NCBI GenBank assembly: GCA_017443295.1
Contig: JAFSNT010000085.1
Location: 1-50,379, forward strand
Source: Clostridia bacterium
Lineage (GTDB): Bacteria > Bacillota > Clostridia > Christensenellales > Aristaeellaceae
DNA: 50,379 nucleotides
Reading direction: 5' to 3'
Under the pieces are notes generated by a model that was given only the letters and a program-made list of their open reading frames with translations, had not been told where the DNA came from and searched no databases. Each line of letters starts with the position of its first letter. Positions within the stretch are counted from its first letter, which is position 1. The position numbers were made by a program, and so were the translations under genes. Positions 25,159 to 33,053 of the stretch are shown piece by piece.

Positions 25159-26034
25159 ATGCGGCTGGGAACCATGACCTCCTTATTCTTCAACCGGCGG
25201 GGCCGGGAAGAGCGCATCTCCTATCTGGAATCGGTGCGGCGCTGCCATGACGCCGGTTTCAGGGTGCTGGACATGAACCTATGCCCCCTGTCCAGACGGC
25301 AGACCACCTTGCATCTGGATGACTGGAAGCAGCAGGTGGATCAGATACGGAACGAAGCGGAAAAGCTGGGGATGGTCTTTTCCCAGTCGCATCCGCCGTA
25401 TCGCGGCAGGCTGGACAAGCTGGATACGGAAGAGGATCGGCAGTATTTCAGGAGCATGCTCCTGCGCGCCATCGAGATCAGCGCTATGCTGGGCGTAAAA
25501 TGGGCCGTGCTGCATCCTGAAACCGCGCCCGGATCAAGCTGCTATGACCTGGACGAAAACATCCGGGAAAACCTCAAGATTTTCGATCAGGAGCTGGAGC
25601 TTGCCCACAAGCTGGGCGTCGGCCTGGCCTTTGAAAACATGTGCGACCGGGATCAGCGCCGCCGCTTCGGCTCCACCGCTATTGAGCTGGAAAAGCTCAT
25701 GGACGCCTGCGCTTCGCCGCTGGTGGGCATCTGCTGGGACGTGGGCCACGCCCACCGCACCAGCGAAAACCAGATCCCCGGGATCATGCGGCTGGGCAGC
25801 CGCATCAAGGCGCTGCACATCGACGACAACCACGGCGAAAAAGATTTGCACCTGATGCCGTTCCTGGGCTCCGTACCCTGGGAAGAGGTCATGCACGCGC
25901 TGTATGTATCCGGGTGCCAGGCAGACCTGATCTATGAAATCCGCATCAACGGCAGCATGCCGGACGAACTGATGGACCTTTCCGCCCAGTACTGCCGCCA
26001 GGTGGGAGAATACCTGCTGAGCCTCTACCGCTGA
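25159..26034 (+). CDS. Sugar phosphate isomerase/epimerase-like TIM barrel protein
   Basis: This 291-residue protein is of the AP-endonuclease-2/xylose-isomerase-like TIM barrel superfamily (PF01261). Conserved metal-site segments are visible: WAVLHPE, GVGLAFENMCD (Glu ligand), GICWDVGHAHRT (Asp and His ligands), ALHIDDNHGEKDLHLMPFLG and IYEIRING. Members isomerise or epimerise keto-sugars; some act with oxidoreductases on 3-keto-glycosides. ATG 25159 with GGCGGAG upstream is preferred to the frame start at 25090, which lies inside the terminator. It is 15 bp upstream of the large FAD oxidoreductase gene, so the two probably act in sequence on one substrate. Confidence 0.85.
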   Translation: MRLGTMTSLFFNRRGREERISYLESVRRCHDAGFRVLDMNLCPLSRRQTTLHLDDWKQQVDQIRNEAEKLGMVFSQSHPPYRGRLDKLDTEEDRQYFRSMLLRAIEISAMLGVKWAVLHPETAPGSSCYDLDENIRENLKIFDQELELAHKLGVGLAFENMCDRDQRRRFGSTAIELEKLMDACASPLVGICWDVGHAHRTSENQIPGIMRLGSRIKALHIDDNHGEKDLHLMPFLGSVPWEEVMHALYVSGCQADLIYEIRINGSMPDELMDLSAQYCRQVGEYLLSLYR

Positions 26035-26049
26035 CCGGAGGAAAAAGAC

Positions 26050-27924
26050 ATGAAAAGACAAGCTGAGCGCTTCGCGGAAGCGACATACGACGTGCTGATC
26101 GTCGGCGGCGGCATGAGCGGCTTGTGCGCCGCGCTGGCCTGCGCCCGGCAGGGGATCGACACCGCTTTGGTCAACAGCCGGCCCATGCTGGGCGGCAACG
26201 CCAGCAGCGAGATACGCATTCATATCTCCGGCGCGGATCAGGGTACCAAGCAGCCCGACTACGCCGAGGGCGGGATCGTGTACGAACTGATGCTGGAAAA
26301 CAAAAGCCGCAATGAGAATTTCAGCTATTCCATCTGGGACATGATCCTGTTTGAGGCGGCGCAGAAGCAGGAGCACCTGACGGTCTATCACAATACCGTG
26401 ATGTATGACTGCGAGACGGAAGGGCAGCGAATCACCGCCATCAACTGCGTGCAGGAAACCACGGAAATGCGCCTGCGCCTGTGGGCGAACATATTCGTGG
26501 ACGCCACCGGCAACGGAACACTGGGCTATTACGCCGGGGCCGAATACCGGATGGGCAGCGAGGCGAAAAGCGAGTTTCACGAGCCCCACGCGCCTAAGGA
26601 GCCCAACAATGACCGCATGGGCAACACCATCATGATGCTGGCCAAAGACCTGGGCCACCCGGTGAACTTCCAGAAGCCCGCGTTTGCCAAGCATCTGACG
26701 GAAAAGCAGCTGGCGAAAAGAATTCACTGCCGGGACATGCGCGACCAGATCGACGTGAGCGGACTGCCCGACCCGGAAGAATACAAGCGTACCAGCATGA
26801 CCAGCAGCGCGGCCAGCGATTACGGCTACTGGTGGTGCGAGCTGATGGGTAGCGGAGACGACATCATCCCGGAATTCGAGAAAATCCGCGATGACCTGAT
26901 GGCCTACGCCTACGGCATCTGGGACCATATCAAAAACAACGAGGAGCATGTGCACGACCATCATTCCGAAAACCTGGCGTTGGACTGGGTGGGCGCGCTG
27001 CCCGGTATGCGTGAGAGCCGCCGCCTGGAGGGCGACTACATGCTCAACGAAAACGATGTGCTGGAGCACCGCGTTTTTGAGGACGCCGTCTGCTACGGCG
27101 GCTGGTGCGTCGATCTCCACGCGCCCCACGGCCTGCTGGATGAAGACAGGCTCCCCAGCGACTGCGGCTTTTACAAGGGCGTCTATACGATCCCCTACCG
27201 CAGCTATTACAGCCGCAACATCGACAACCTGATGTTCGCGGGCCGCGACATCAGCGCCAGCCGACTGGCCATGGCCAGCGCCCGCATCATCGGCTGCTGC
27301 GCCATCGGGGGCGAAGCCGTGGGCCTCGCGGCGGCAAGATGTATCCGGCACAAAGTCGATCCCCGGGGCTTGGCTCCCTATATCCGAGAAGTCCAGCAGG
27401 ACATCCTGCGGGACGGGGGGTATCTGCCGGGCTTCAAAAACGAAGACCCCGACGACTTGGCCCGCACGGCCATTTTCAGCGCCTCGTCGTTCAAGCCGGG
27501 CTGTGAACCGGAAAAAGTGGCCAACGGCATTTCCCGGAAGATCGGCGATGAAATGAACGGATGGGTCTCGGACGGCCTGGCTCCGGAAGGCGAAACCCTG
27601 ACCATGTCCCTGCGGGAGCCCGCCGCTCTCCGGGAGCTTCGCTTCGTATTCCACAGCGACTTCCGCTATCCCATCCGGGTCACCATGAGCCCGAACCGGC
27701 AGGCCCAGCAGCGCCCCGGCGTGCCGCCGGAGCTGGTGCGGGATTACAATGTCGAACTGCTGCTTCACGGGCAGACTGTCAGGACAATCACTGTCAGCGG
27801 CAACCATCAGCGCCTGAACGTGCTGGATTTTGAGCCGACCGTCTGCGACACTGTCCGCCTGCGTGTGCTGTCTACGAATGGCGCGCCGGATGTGACGGTG
27901 TTTGAGATGCGGGCCTACAGCTGA
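26050..27924 (+). CDS. Large FAD-dependent oxidoreductase with C-terminal beta domain, paralogue 6
   Basis: This 624-residue protein is of the GGNASSEIR subgroup, like the one at 15651. Motifs: IVGGGMSGLCAALACARQG (residues 17-35), RPMLGGNASSEIRIHISGAD, FVDATGNGTLGYYAGAEY, PGMRESRRLEGDYML and LMFAGRDISASRLAMASAR. Residues from about 480 to the end form a beta-rich C-terminal domain (LREPAALRELRFVFHSDFRY, then VTVFEMRAY) resembling discoidin-like or sugar-binding folds. There is no signal peptide, so it acts inside the cell. GGAGG precedes the start. It follows the isomerase gene closely and is followed by a broken paralogue. The substrate is unknown; proximity to isomerase and importer suggests a glycoside. 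Confidence 0.85.
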   Translation: MKRQAERFAEATYDVLIVGGGMSGLCAALACARQGIDTALVNSRPMLGGNASSEIRIHISGADQGTKQPDYAEGGIVYELMLENKSRNENFSYSIWDMILFEAAQKQEHLTVYHNTVMYDCETEGQRITAINCVQETTEMRLRLWANIFVDATGNGTLGYYAGAEYRMGSEAKSEFHEPHAPKEPNNDRMGNTIMMLAKDLGHPVNFQKPAFAKHLTEKQLAKRIHCRDMRDQIDVSGLPDPEEYKRTSMTSSAASDYGYWWCELMGSGDDIIPEFEKIRDDLMAYAYGIWDHIKNNEEHVHDHHSENLALDWVGALPGMRESRRLEGDYMLNENDVLEHRVFEDAVCYGGWCVDLHAPHGLLDEDRLPSDCGFYKGVYTIPYRSYYSRNIDNLMFAGRDISASRLAMASARIIGCCAIGGEAVGLAAARCIRHKVDPRGLAPYIREVQQDILRDGGYLPGFKNEDPDDLARTAIFSASSFKPGCEPEKVANGISRKIGDEMNGWVSDGLAPEGETLTMSLREPAALRELRFVFHSDFRYPIRVTMSPNRQAQQRPGVPPELVRDYNVELLLHGQTVRTITVSGNHQRLNVLDFEPTVCDTVRLRVLSTNGAPDVTVFEMRAYS

Positions 27925-27947
27925 TCAGCGGGAGGGTGAAAGCGCTT

Positions 27948-28275
27948 ATGCCCAGTATCAGGATTGAGAAAAGCGCGCCTATTGTGGGCGCGTATGACGT
28001 GGTCGTCTGCGGGGGCGGCCCGGGAAGGCGCGAAAACCGCCCTGATCGAGCGCTTCGGTTTCCTGGGCGGCATGGCCACAGCCGGTTACGTAGCCCCGAT
28101 CAGTGAATTCAAGTTTGACGACGTCCTCGTCATCGGCGGTGTCCCCTGGGAATTTATCGAAAAGCTGCAAGCCATGGGCGGAGCGTTCGTGGAACCTACC
28201 ATCGGCAACGTCGCTTTCGATCCCGAACTGTATAAGCTGTGCGCCCAGCGGATGGCGCTGGACGCGGTGCTGTGA
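27948..28275 (+). pseudogene. Broken FAD-dependent oxidoreductase, paralogue 7
   Basis: A good ribosome binding site (GGGAGGG) and ATG 27948 start a frame reading to YDVVVCGGGP. The continuation REGAKTALIERFGFLGGMAT lies in another frame, immediately after. Compared with paralogue 5, about 31 bases of the FAD-binding helix are missing, probably lost between two short GCCCGG-type repeats. The frame then runs through PWEFIEKLQAMGGAFVEPT to a stop at 28273-28275, about 115 residues in all against the usual 440. The gene thus has an internal frameshifting deletion and has lost its 3' two thirds. It cannot make a working enzyme. Confidence 0.85.
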
Positions 28276-28322
28276 GGCGAATGCGTTTCTGATCATCCAT
28301 CCAAGGAAAGGAAACAGGAAAA

Positions 28323-28904
28323 ATGAAACTGTATGTATTCCGGCACGGAGAAAGCGTCGGCAACCGGCAGCGGCTTTTCAGCGGGTGGAGCCAGACGCCT
28401 CTGACGCCCTATGGAGAAAGCCAGGCTTTGGCGGCAAGAAAAAACGTGGAAAACCTGACCTTTGACCGCGTTTTTTCCAGCGATCTGACGCGCGCCGTTC
28501 AAACGGCGCGGATCGTGCTGCCGGACGTGGAGCCTGTTCTGGACCCGGATCTACGGGAAGTCAGCGTGGGATACCTGACGGAGCGAAACGTGGACGAATG
28601 CCAGGAGCAATACGGGGACGCGCTGCAATACAGCAGAAGAACCCGGGACTTTACCTTTTTCGGCGGGGAAACCGGGGAAGATTTGCGCCTACGGGCAGGC
28701 CGCTTTTTGCAGCGCGTTTCCCAGTTGGATGCTGAACAGGTCGCGGTTTTCACCCATGAGGGCCTCATGAAGGGTCTGCTGTCCGTCGTGCTGTGCTCCA
28801 CCTGGATCCCCGACCAGCGCGTCAGGCACGCCAACTGCGCCTACAGCGTATTCACCTACTCTCCCGAAATGGGCTGGGGACTGCTGAAATGGAATAATGA
28901 ATGA
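28323..28904 (+). CDS. Histidine phosphatase family protein
   Basis: This 193-residue member of the phosphoglycerate mutase/histidine phosphatase superfamily has the catalytic motif VFRHGESVGNRQRLFSGW at residues 5-22, SSDLTRAVQTA, a conserved acidic region (DLREVSVGYLTE) and the second catalytic His in VFTHEGLMKGLL. Proteins of this size are usually phosphatases acting on small phosphates rather than mutases. It may dephosphorylate a sugar phosphate made by the island. It lies 47 bp after the broken FAD gene, at the end of the second importer operon. Confidence 0.88.
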   Translation: MKLYVFRHGESVGNRQRLFSGWSQTPLTPYGESQALAARKNVENLTFDRVFSSDLTRAVQTARIVLPDVEPVLDPDLREVSVGYLTERNVDECQEQYGDALQYSRRTRDFTFFGGETGEDLRLRAGRFLQRVSQLDAEQVAVFTHEGLMKGLLSVVLCSTWIPDQRVRHANCAYSVFTYSPEMGWGLLKWNNE

Positions 28905-28952
28905 GATTTTTTCTTAATGGAGAAAGCAATTGCTTTACTTGACCTATTGAGA

Positions 28953-29091
28953 ACTTTAAGTCAGATAGGAGTTAGAAGATAGGAGATTGATATAGTCAGA
29001 TTCAAAATAGGAAGCCGCATCGCCCATCATAAGCAGAATCATGATAAATCTCCTATTTTCTCTCTCCTCTCGCCTATCTGATTGAATGCGT
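28953..29091. repeat. Palindromic interspersed repeat, copy 2 (inverted orientation)
   Basis: The reverse complement of 5226-5367 is recognisable throughout: CTTTAAGTCAGATAGGAG at one end, the arms AGAAGATAGGAGATT and ATAAATCTCCTATTTTCTC, a centre with GAAGCCGCAT, and CGCCTATCTGATTGAATGCG at the other end. It fills the gap before the FGGY kinase gene. Confidence 0.75.
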
Positions 29092-29146
29092 CTTATATAA
29101 ATCGCCCGCAGAGTTACCACGAAAACAAGATACAGAGGACGAGAAG

Positions 29147-30664
29147 ATGCAGCAGTACATCCTGACGCTGGACGCCGGAACGACCGGCATCAAATGCGCG
29201 GCTTTTTCCCGGCAGGGAGAGGCCCTTTCCGTCAATACGCAGGAATACCCGACCCGCTATCCCAGCCCCGGCTGGGCGCAGCAGGAGCCAGAGACCCAGG
29301 TAAGCGCCGCCCTGCGGGCCATCGCCCAAGTGCTGGATAGGCTGGCCCCATCGGACTGCGCCGCCCTGGTATTCACCGGTACCATGAACGGCTGCGTTCC
29401 CATTGACCGCGGCGGGCTGGCCCTGCACGACAACATCATCCACAGCGACCTTCGTTCCGCGCCCCAGTGCGCGCGCATCGCCAGCCTGATTCCCCAGCAG
29501 GAATATTATACCGTCACCGGCAACCGCATCGACGTGCACAGCGGGCTGCCCAAATACATGTGGCTGCGGGAGAACGCGCCCGATATTTACAGGAAAACCT
29601 GGAAATTCGTCAACATCAAAGATTACCTGTACGGCCGCTTCACCGGCAGGGCGGGCCTGACCGATCCTACCGACGCTTCCCTGTGCAATTGCCTGAACCT
29701 GGACACGGGGAACTGGGCCTTGGACATTGTAAAGACCTGTGGCGTGGATGCGGACAAGCTGCCCAGCATCGTCGCGTCCTGTGATGTCAGCGCCTCCCTC
29801 AGCCCGGAATTTGCTGCCCTGACCGGCTTGCCCCAGGGGCTGCCGGTGGCTGTCGGGGCAGGCGACGGGGCTTGCGCCGCCCACGGGGCCAGGGATCAGA
29901 TCGTGGGCGATATGTACATGAACATTGGTTCCTCCGCCTGGGTCAGCACCCTGAGTCCCGCCCCCTGCCGGGATCGGGAAATGCGGCTGTTCAGCTATTT
30001 TGACAGCGACAGCAAAGGCTACAACGTGTGCGGCACGGTGCAGTGCGGCGCGGCGGCTTTCGATTGGGCCATGCGGAATCTGCTGGGCTTCGCAGAGAAA
30101 AAGCCCGATTATGCGGCGCTGGAGGCCATGGCTGGGGAAATCTCTCCGGGATCCCAGGGCGTGTTTTTCCTGCCGACGCTCATGGGAGAACGCACGCCCT
30201 GGTGGACGGCGGAGGTCAGCGGTACGCTGATGGGCTTCACGCTGTACCATGACCGGCGGCACATCGTCCGTGCGGTATACGAAGGCGTCATGCAGGCGCT
30301 GAACCTTTGCGGGGATATTCTCGGCGAAAACGGCCTCCCGGCCAAACGCCTCACGCTCATCGGCGGCGGGGCCCAAAGCGCCCTGTGGGGGCAGATGGCC
30401 GCCGATATGTTCGGCGTGCCCGTGCGAGTGCATCAGACGCCCCACGAAGCCACCTCCCTGGGCGCGGCGCTGACGGCCGGCGTGGGCATCGGCTGGTACC
30501 GGGATTTCGCGGAAGCCGCGCGCTGTATCCATATCGCAAGGGAATATTCTCCCAATCCAGAAAAACATAACGCTTACCGAAAGCACCTCAAGGTATTCCG
30601 CGCGCTGTATCCCGATATGAAAAAAGCCTATGAAGCTGTATACCGTTACCAACAGGAGGAATAA
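29147..30664 (+). CDS. FGGY-family sugar kinase (xylulokinase-like)
   Basis: This 505-residue FGGY kinase has the N-terminal phosphate motif LTLDAGTTGIKCAAFS, the GWAQQEPE segment common in xylulokinases and gluconokinases, the catalytic-base region GAGDGACAAHGA near residue 240, FLPTLMGERTPWW and LIGGGAQSALWGQMAADMF. It is distinct from the two AraB-type kinases. Xylulose is a likely substrate, but gluconate or another polyol or ketose cannot be excluded. It is directly followed by a phosphodiesterase gene (6 bp gap), and the upstream gap holds repeat copy 2, which separates it from the preceding operon. Confidence 0.85.
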   Translation: MQQYILTLDAGTTGIKCAAFSRQGEALSVNTQEYPTRYPSPGWAQQEPETQVSAALRAIAQVLDRLAPSDCAALVFTGTMNGCVPIDRGGLALHDNIIHSDLRSAPQCARIASLIPQQEYYTVTGNRIDVHSGLPKYMWLRENAPDIYRKTWKFVNIKDYLYGRFTGRAGLTDPTDASLCNCLNLDTGNWALDIVKTCGVDADKLPSIVASCDVSASLSPEFAALTGLPQGLPVAVGAGDGACAAHGARDQIVGDMYMNIGSSAWVSTLSPAPCRDREMRLFSYFDSDSKGYNVCGTVQCGAAAFDWAMRNLLGFAEKKPDYAALEAMAGEISPGSQGVFFLPTLMGERTPWWTAEVSGTLMGFTLYHDRRHIVRAVYEGVMQALNLCGDILGENGLPAKRLTLIGGGAQSALWGQMAADMFGVPVRVHQTPHEATSLGAALTAGVGIGWYRDFAEAARCIHIAREYSPNPEKHNAYRKHLKVFRALYPDMKKAYEAVYRYQQEE

Positions 30665-30670
30665 AGGCTT

Positions 30671-31975
30671 ATGGATACGAACCGGCATGTGGTCGTGATT
30701 TCAGAAGACGCGCTGGTGTACGACGATTTGGAAACTCTGCGGCAGCTGCCCGCCTTCGGGGAGCTGATGAAAAAAGGATCGCTGGTGAAAACCATCCGTT
30801 CCGTCTATCCCACGGTCACTTATCCCTGCCACACCAGCATGTGCACGGGCGTTCCCTGCGGCAGGCACGGGGTGGTCAACAACGAGCGGGACGACGACCT
30901 AACGTTGGAGCACGCGCCCTGGGAATGGTTTCACAGCGCGGTAAAGACCGGCGATATTTTTGATGCCGCCCACGCCGCGGGGCTGACCACGGCGGCGGTC
31001 TTCTGGCCGGTGACGGGAAACCACCCGCACATTGATTACCTGATCGACGAGTATTGGCCCCAGTCGCCGGAGGAAACCACCGAAGCATGCTTTGCCGCTT
31101 CCGGCTCCAGCCCGGAAATCATCGAGCGGGTGATCCAGCCCAACCGCCATCTGCTGGACGGAAAACACCGGATCCATCCTGACTGCGACGCTTTTATCCA
31201 TGCCTGCGCAGGGGCCATTATCCGGCACTACAAGCCCAACCTGCTCATGATCCACCCCGCCAATATCGACGGATACCGGCATAAAACCGGCATGTTCAGC
31301 CCGCTGGTCACCCACGGGCTGCATCAAATCGACCTCTGGCTGGGTGAAATTCTGAAAGCGCTGGATGACGCCGGTATCCGGGATACGACGGATATTTTCA
31401 TTGTCAGCGACCACGGGCAGATGAATATTACTCGCACGGTGGCCCTCAATGCGCTGCTGGCTGAACGGGGATTGGTCACGGTGAACACGGAGGGCAGGAT
31501 CACCGATTATACGGCAGTTGCCCATTCGGCAGGCATGTCGGCCCAGGTGTATGTCAAAAATCCGGCAGACACCGAACGGGTGTATGCCGTGCTGAGACAG
31601 ATGTCCGCGGACGGGCTGTACGGCTTCGGGCGCGTCTACACAGCCCGGGAAGCAAGGGAAGAAGAAGGCTTGTACGGCGGCTTCTCCTTCGTGCTGGAAA
31701 CAGACGGCTACACTTCCTTTTCCAATGCCTGCACCCGCCCCTTTGTGCGGCCAGCTGACAACAGCGATTACAAGTTTGGCCGCGCCACCCATGGCTACCA
31801 TCCCGACAAAGGCCCTCAGCCCACCCTGATGGCCTGCGGCCCGCATATCCGTCCCGGCGTGGTATTGGAACGGCGCTCCATCCTGGACGAAGCGCCGACC
31901 TATGCCCGCATTCTGGGGGTAGAGCTGCCCGACGCGGAGGGCAAAGCCATAGAGGAAATTTTGACGGACTGCTGA
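30671..31975 (+). CDS. Type I phosphodiesterase / alkaline phosphatase superfamily
   Basis: This 434-residue cytoplasmic metal hydrolase is of the nucleotide pyrophosphatase/phosphodiesterase family (PF01663). Two-metal site motifs: VVVISEDAL (first Asp), YPTVTYPCHTSMCTG at residues 46-60 with the catalytic Thr50, NIDGYRHKTG, FIVSDHGQMN and the late ATHGYHPD. The family splits phosphodiester or phosphomonoester bonds in nucleotides, phospholipids or sugar phosphates. Pairing with a sugar kinase suggests a phosphorylated sugar or activated sugar as substrate. It ends its transcription unit; a new promoter follows at 32010. Confidence 0.85.
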   Translation: MDTNRHVVVISEDALVYDDLETLRQLPAFGELMKKGSLVKTIRSVYPTVTYPCHTSMCTGVPCGRHGVVNNERDDDLTLEHAPWEWFHSAVKTGDIFDAAHAAGLTTAAVFWPVTGNHPHIDYLIDEYWPQSPEETTEACFAASGSSPEIIERVIQPNRHLLDGKHRIHPDCDAFIHACAGAIIRHYKPNLLMIHPANIDGYRHKTGMFSPLVTHGLHQIDLWLGEILKALDDAGIRDTTDIFIVSDHGQMNITRTVALNALLAERGLVTVNTEGRITDYTAVAHSAGMSAQVYVKNPADTERVYAVLRQMSADGLYGFGRVYTAREAREEEGLYGGFSFVLETDGYTSFSNACTRPFVRPADNSDYKFGRATHGYHPDKGPQPTLMACGPHIRPGVVLERRSILDEAPTYARILGVELPDAEGKAIEEILTDC

Positions 31976-32009
31976 GAAACCGCGCTTTTTACAAGGGTTT
32001 TCTTTTCTC

Positions 32010-32038
32010 TTGAATTCGGCTTTTCATTATGCTATCAT
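32010..32038 (+). promoter_or_regulatory. Promoter of the fruK-type operon
   Basis: TTGAAT (32010-32015) is 17 bp from TATCAT (32033-32038) in the AT-rich gap before the kinase gene; transcription would start near 32045. Confidence 0.65.
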
Positions 32039-32096
32039 AGCCATAAGGAACCAGACTCCGGAAAGATTTTGCATGGTTCAAAAGAGGTAACTATAC

Positions 32097-33026
32097 ATGA
32101 TCATTACTTTCACACTGACTCCGGCGTTGGATAAAACGGTGATCCTGCCCGGCTTCCGGGTGAATCAGGTCAACCGCATCCAAAGCCTGCGTCTTGACCC
32201 AGGCGGCAAAGGCATCAACGTATCCAAGGTGCTGCTTTCGCTGGGTGCTGACAGCCTGGCTACCGGCATCCTGGGCGGGGGTACGGGCCGCTACATTGAA
32301 AACAGCCTGCGGGACATGGGGATCGCCTCCGATTTCGTGTGGGTCAAAGAAGAAACCCGCACCAACCTCAAGGTAGTCGATCCCCAGGAGCATACCAACA
32401 CCGACATCAACGAGCCGGGTACGCCGGTGTCTCCCGAGGTCATCGAAGCCGTATACCGGAAAGTGGAAGCCGCCGCCAGCCCCGGCGATATTGTGGTAAT
32501 GGCGGGCAAAGCCCCCGCGGGCACCCCGGACACCGTCTTTGCCGATTGGATCACCCGACTGCGTGGCAGGGGCGTGCAGACTTACCTGGACGCAGACGCC
32601 GGGCTGCTGATCGAGGGCGTGAAAGCCAAGCCTTCCCTGATCAAGCCCAACGACGTGGAACTGGGCCGTCTGACCGGCACAACGTTTGAAAGCGTCAGTG
32701 AGATGGCCCAGGCCGCCAGGCGGCTGGTACAGGACGGCATCGGCGCGGTGGCGGTTTCCCTGGGGAGCGACGGAGCGCTGTTTGTGACAGGGGATCAGGC
32801 GCTTCGGGGCTACGGCCTGCGGGTGCCTGTGCAGAGCACCGTCGGCGCGGGCGACAGCATGATGGCCGCCATGGCCTACGGCGCGGCCAAAGGCATGGGC
32901 TTCCGGGACACCTGCGCCTTAGCTCTGGCGGTCAGCGCCGCGGCGGTGACGACACCCGGCACCCAACCTGCCGAAAAGCATGTGGTCGATGAACTCCTCA
33001 GGCAGGTACAAATCGAAGAAATCTGA
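32097..33026 (+). CDS. fruK: 1-phosphofructokinase family kinase (PfkB/FruK)
   Basis: This 309-residue PfkB-family kinase of the 1-phosphofructokinase/tagatose-6-phosphate kinase subgroup has TLTPALDKTV at the N-terminus, the sugar-site motif LDPGGKGINVSKVL, PNDVELGRLTG and the ATP/anion-hole motif STVGAGDSMMAAMAYG near residue 250 with the catalytic Asp. It phosphorylates a ketohexose monophosphate to the bisphosphate, feeding glycolysis. It heads an operon with a SorE-like reductase and an AraM-like dehydrogenase. No PTS genes are present, so the phosphosugar must come from elsewhere, for example SorE activity or one of the FGGY kinases. Confidence 0.85.
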   Translation: MIITFTLTPALDKTVILPGFRVNQVNRIQSLRLDPGGKGINVSKVLLSLGADSLATGILGGGTGRYIENSLRDMGIASDFVWVKEETRTNLKVVDPQEHTNTDINEPGTPVSPEVIEAVYRKVEAAASPGDIVVMAGKAPAGTPDTVFADWITRLRGRGVQTYLDADAGLLIEGVKAKPSLIKPNDVELGRLTGTTFESVSEMAQAARRLVQDGIGAVAVSLGSDGALFVTGDQALRGYGLRVPVQSTVGAGDSMMAAMAYGAAKGMGFRDTCALALAVSAAAVTTPGTQPAEKHVVDELLRQVQIEEI

Positions 33027-33053
33027 CGTTGCATAAGCAGAAGGGAGTCCCAT

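Noticed and set aside
25534..27807. Long minus-strand open frame of 757 codons
   Set aside because: Exactly antisense to the isomerase and FAD oxidoreductase genes, without a ribosome binding site or family motif; an effect of high GC content.
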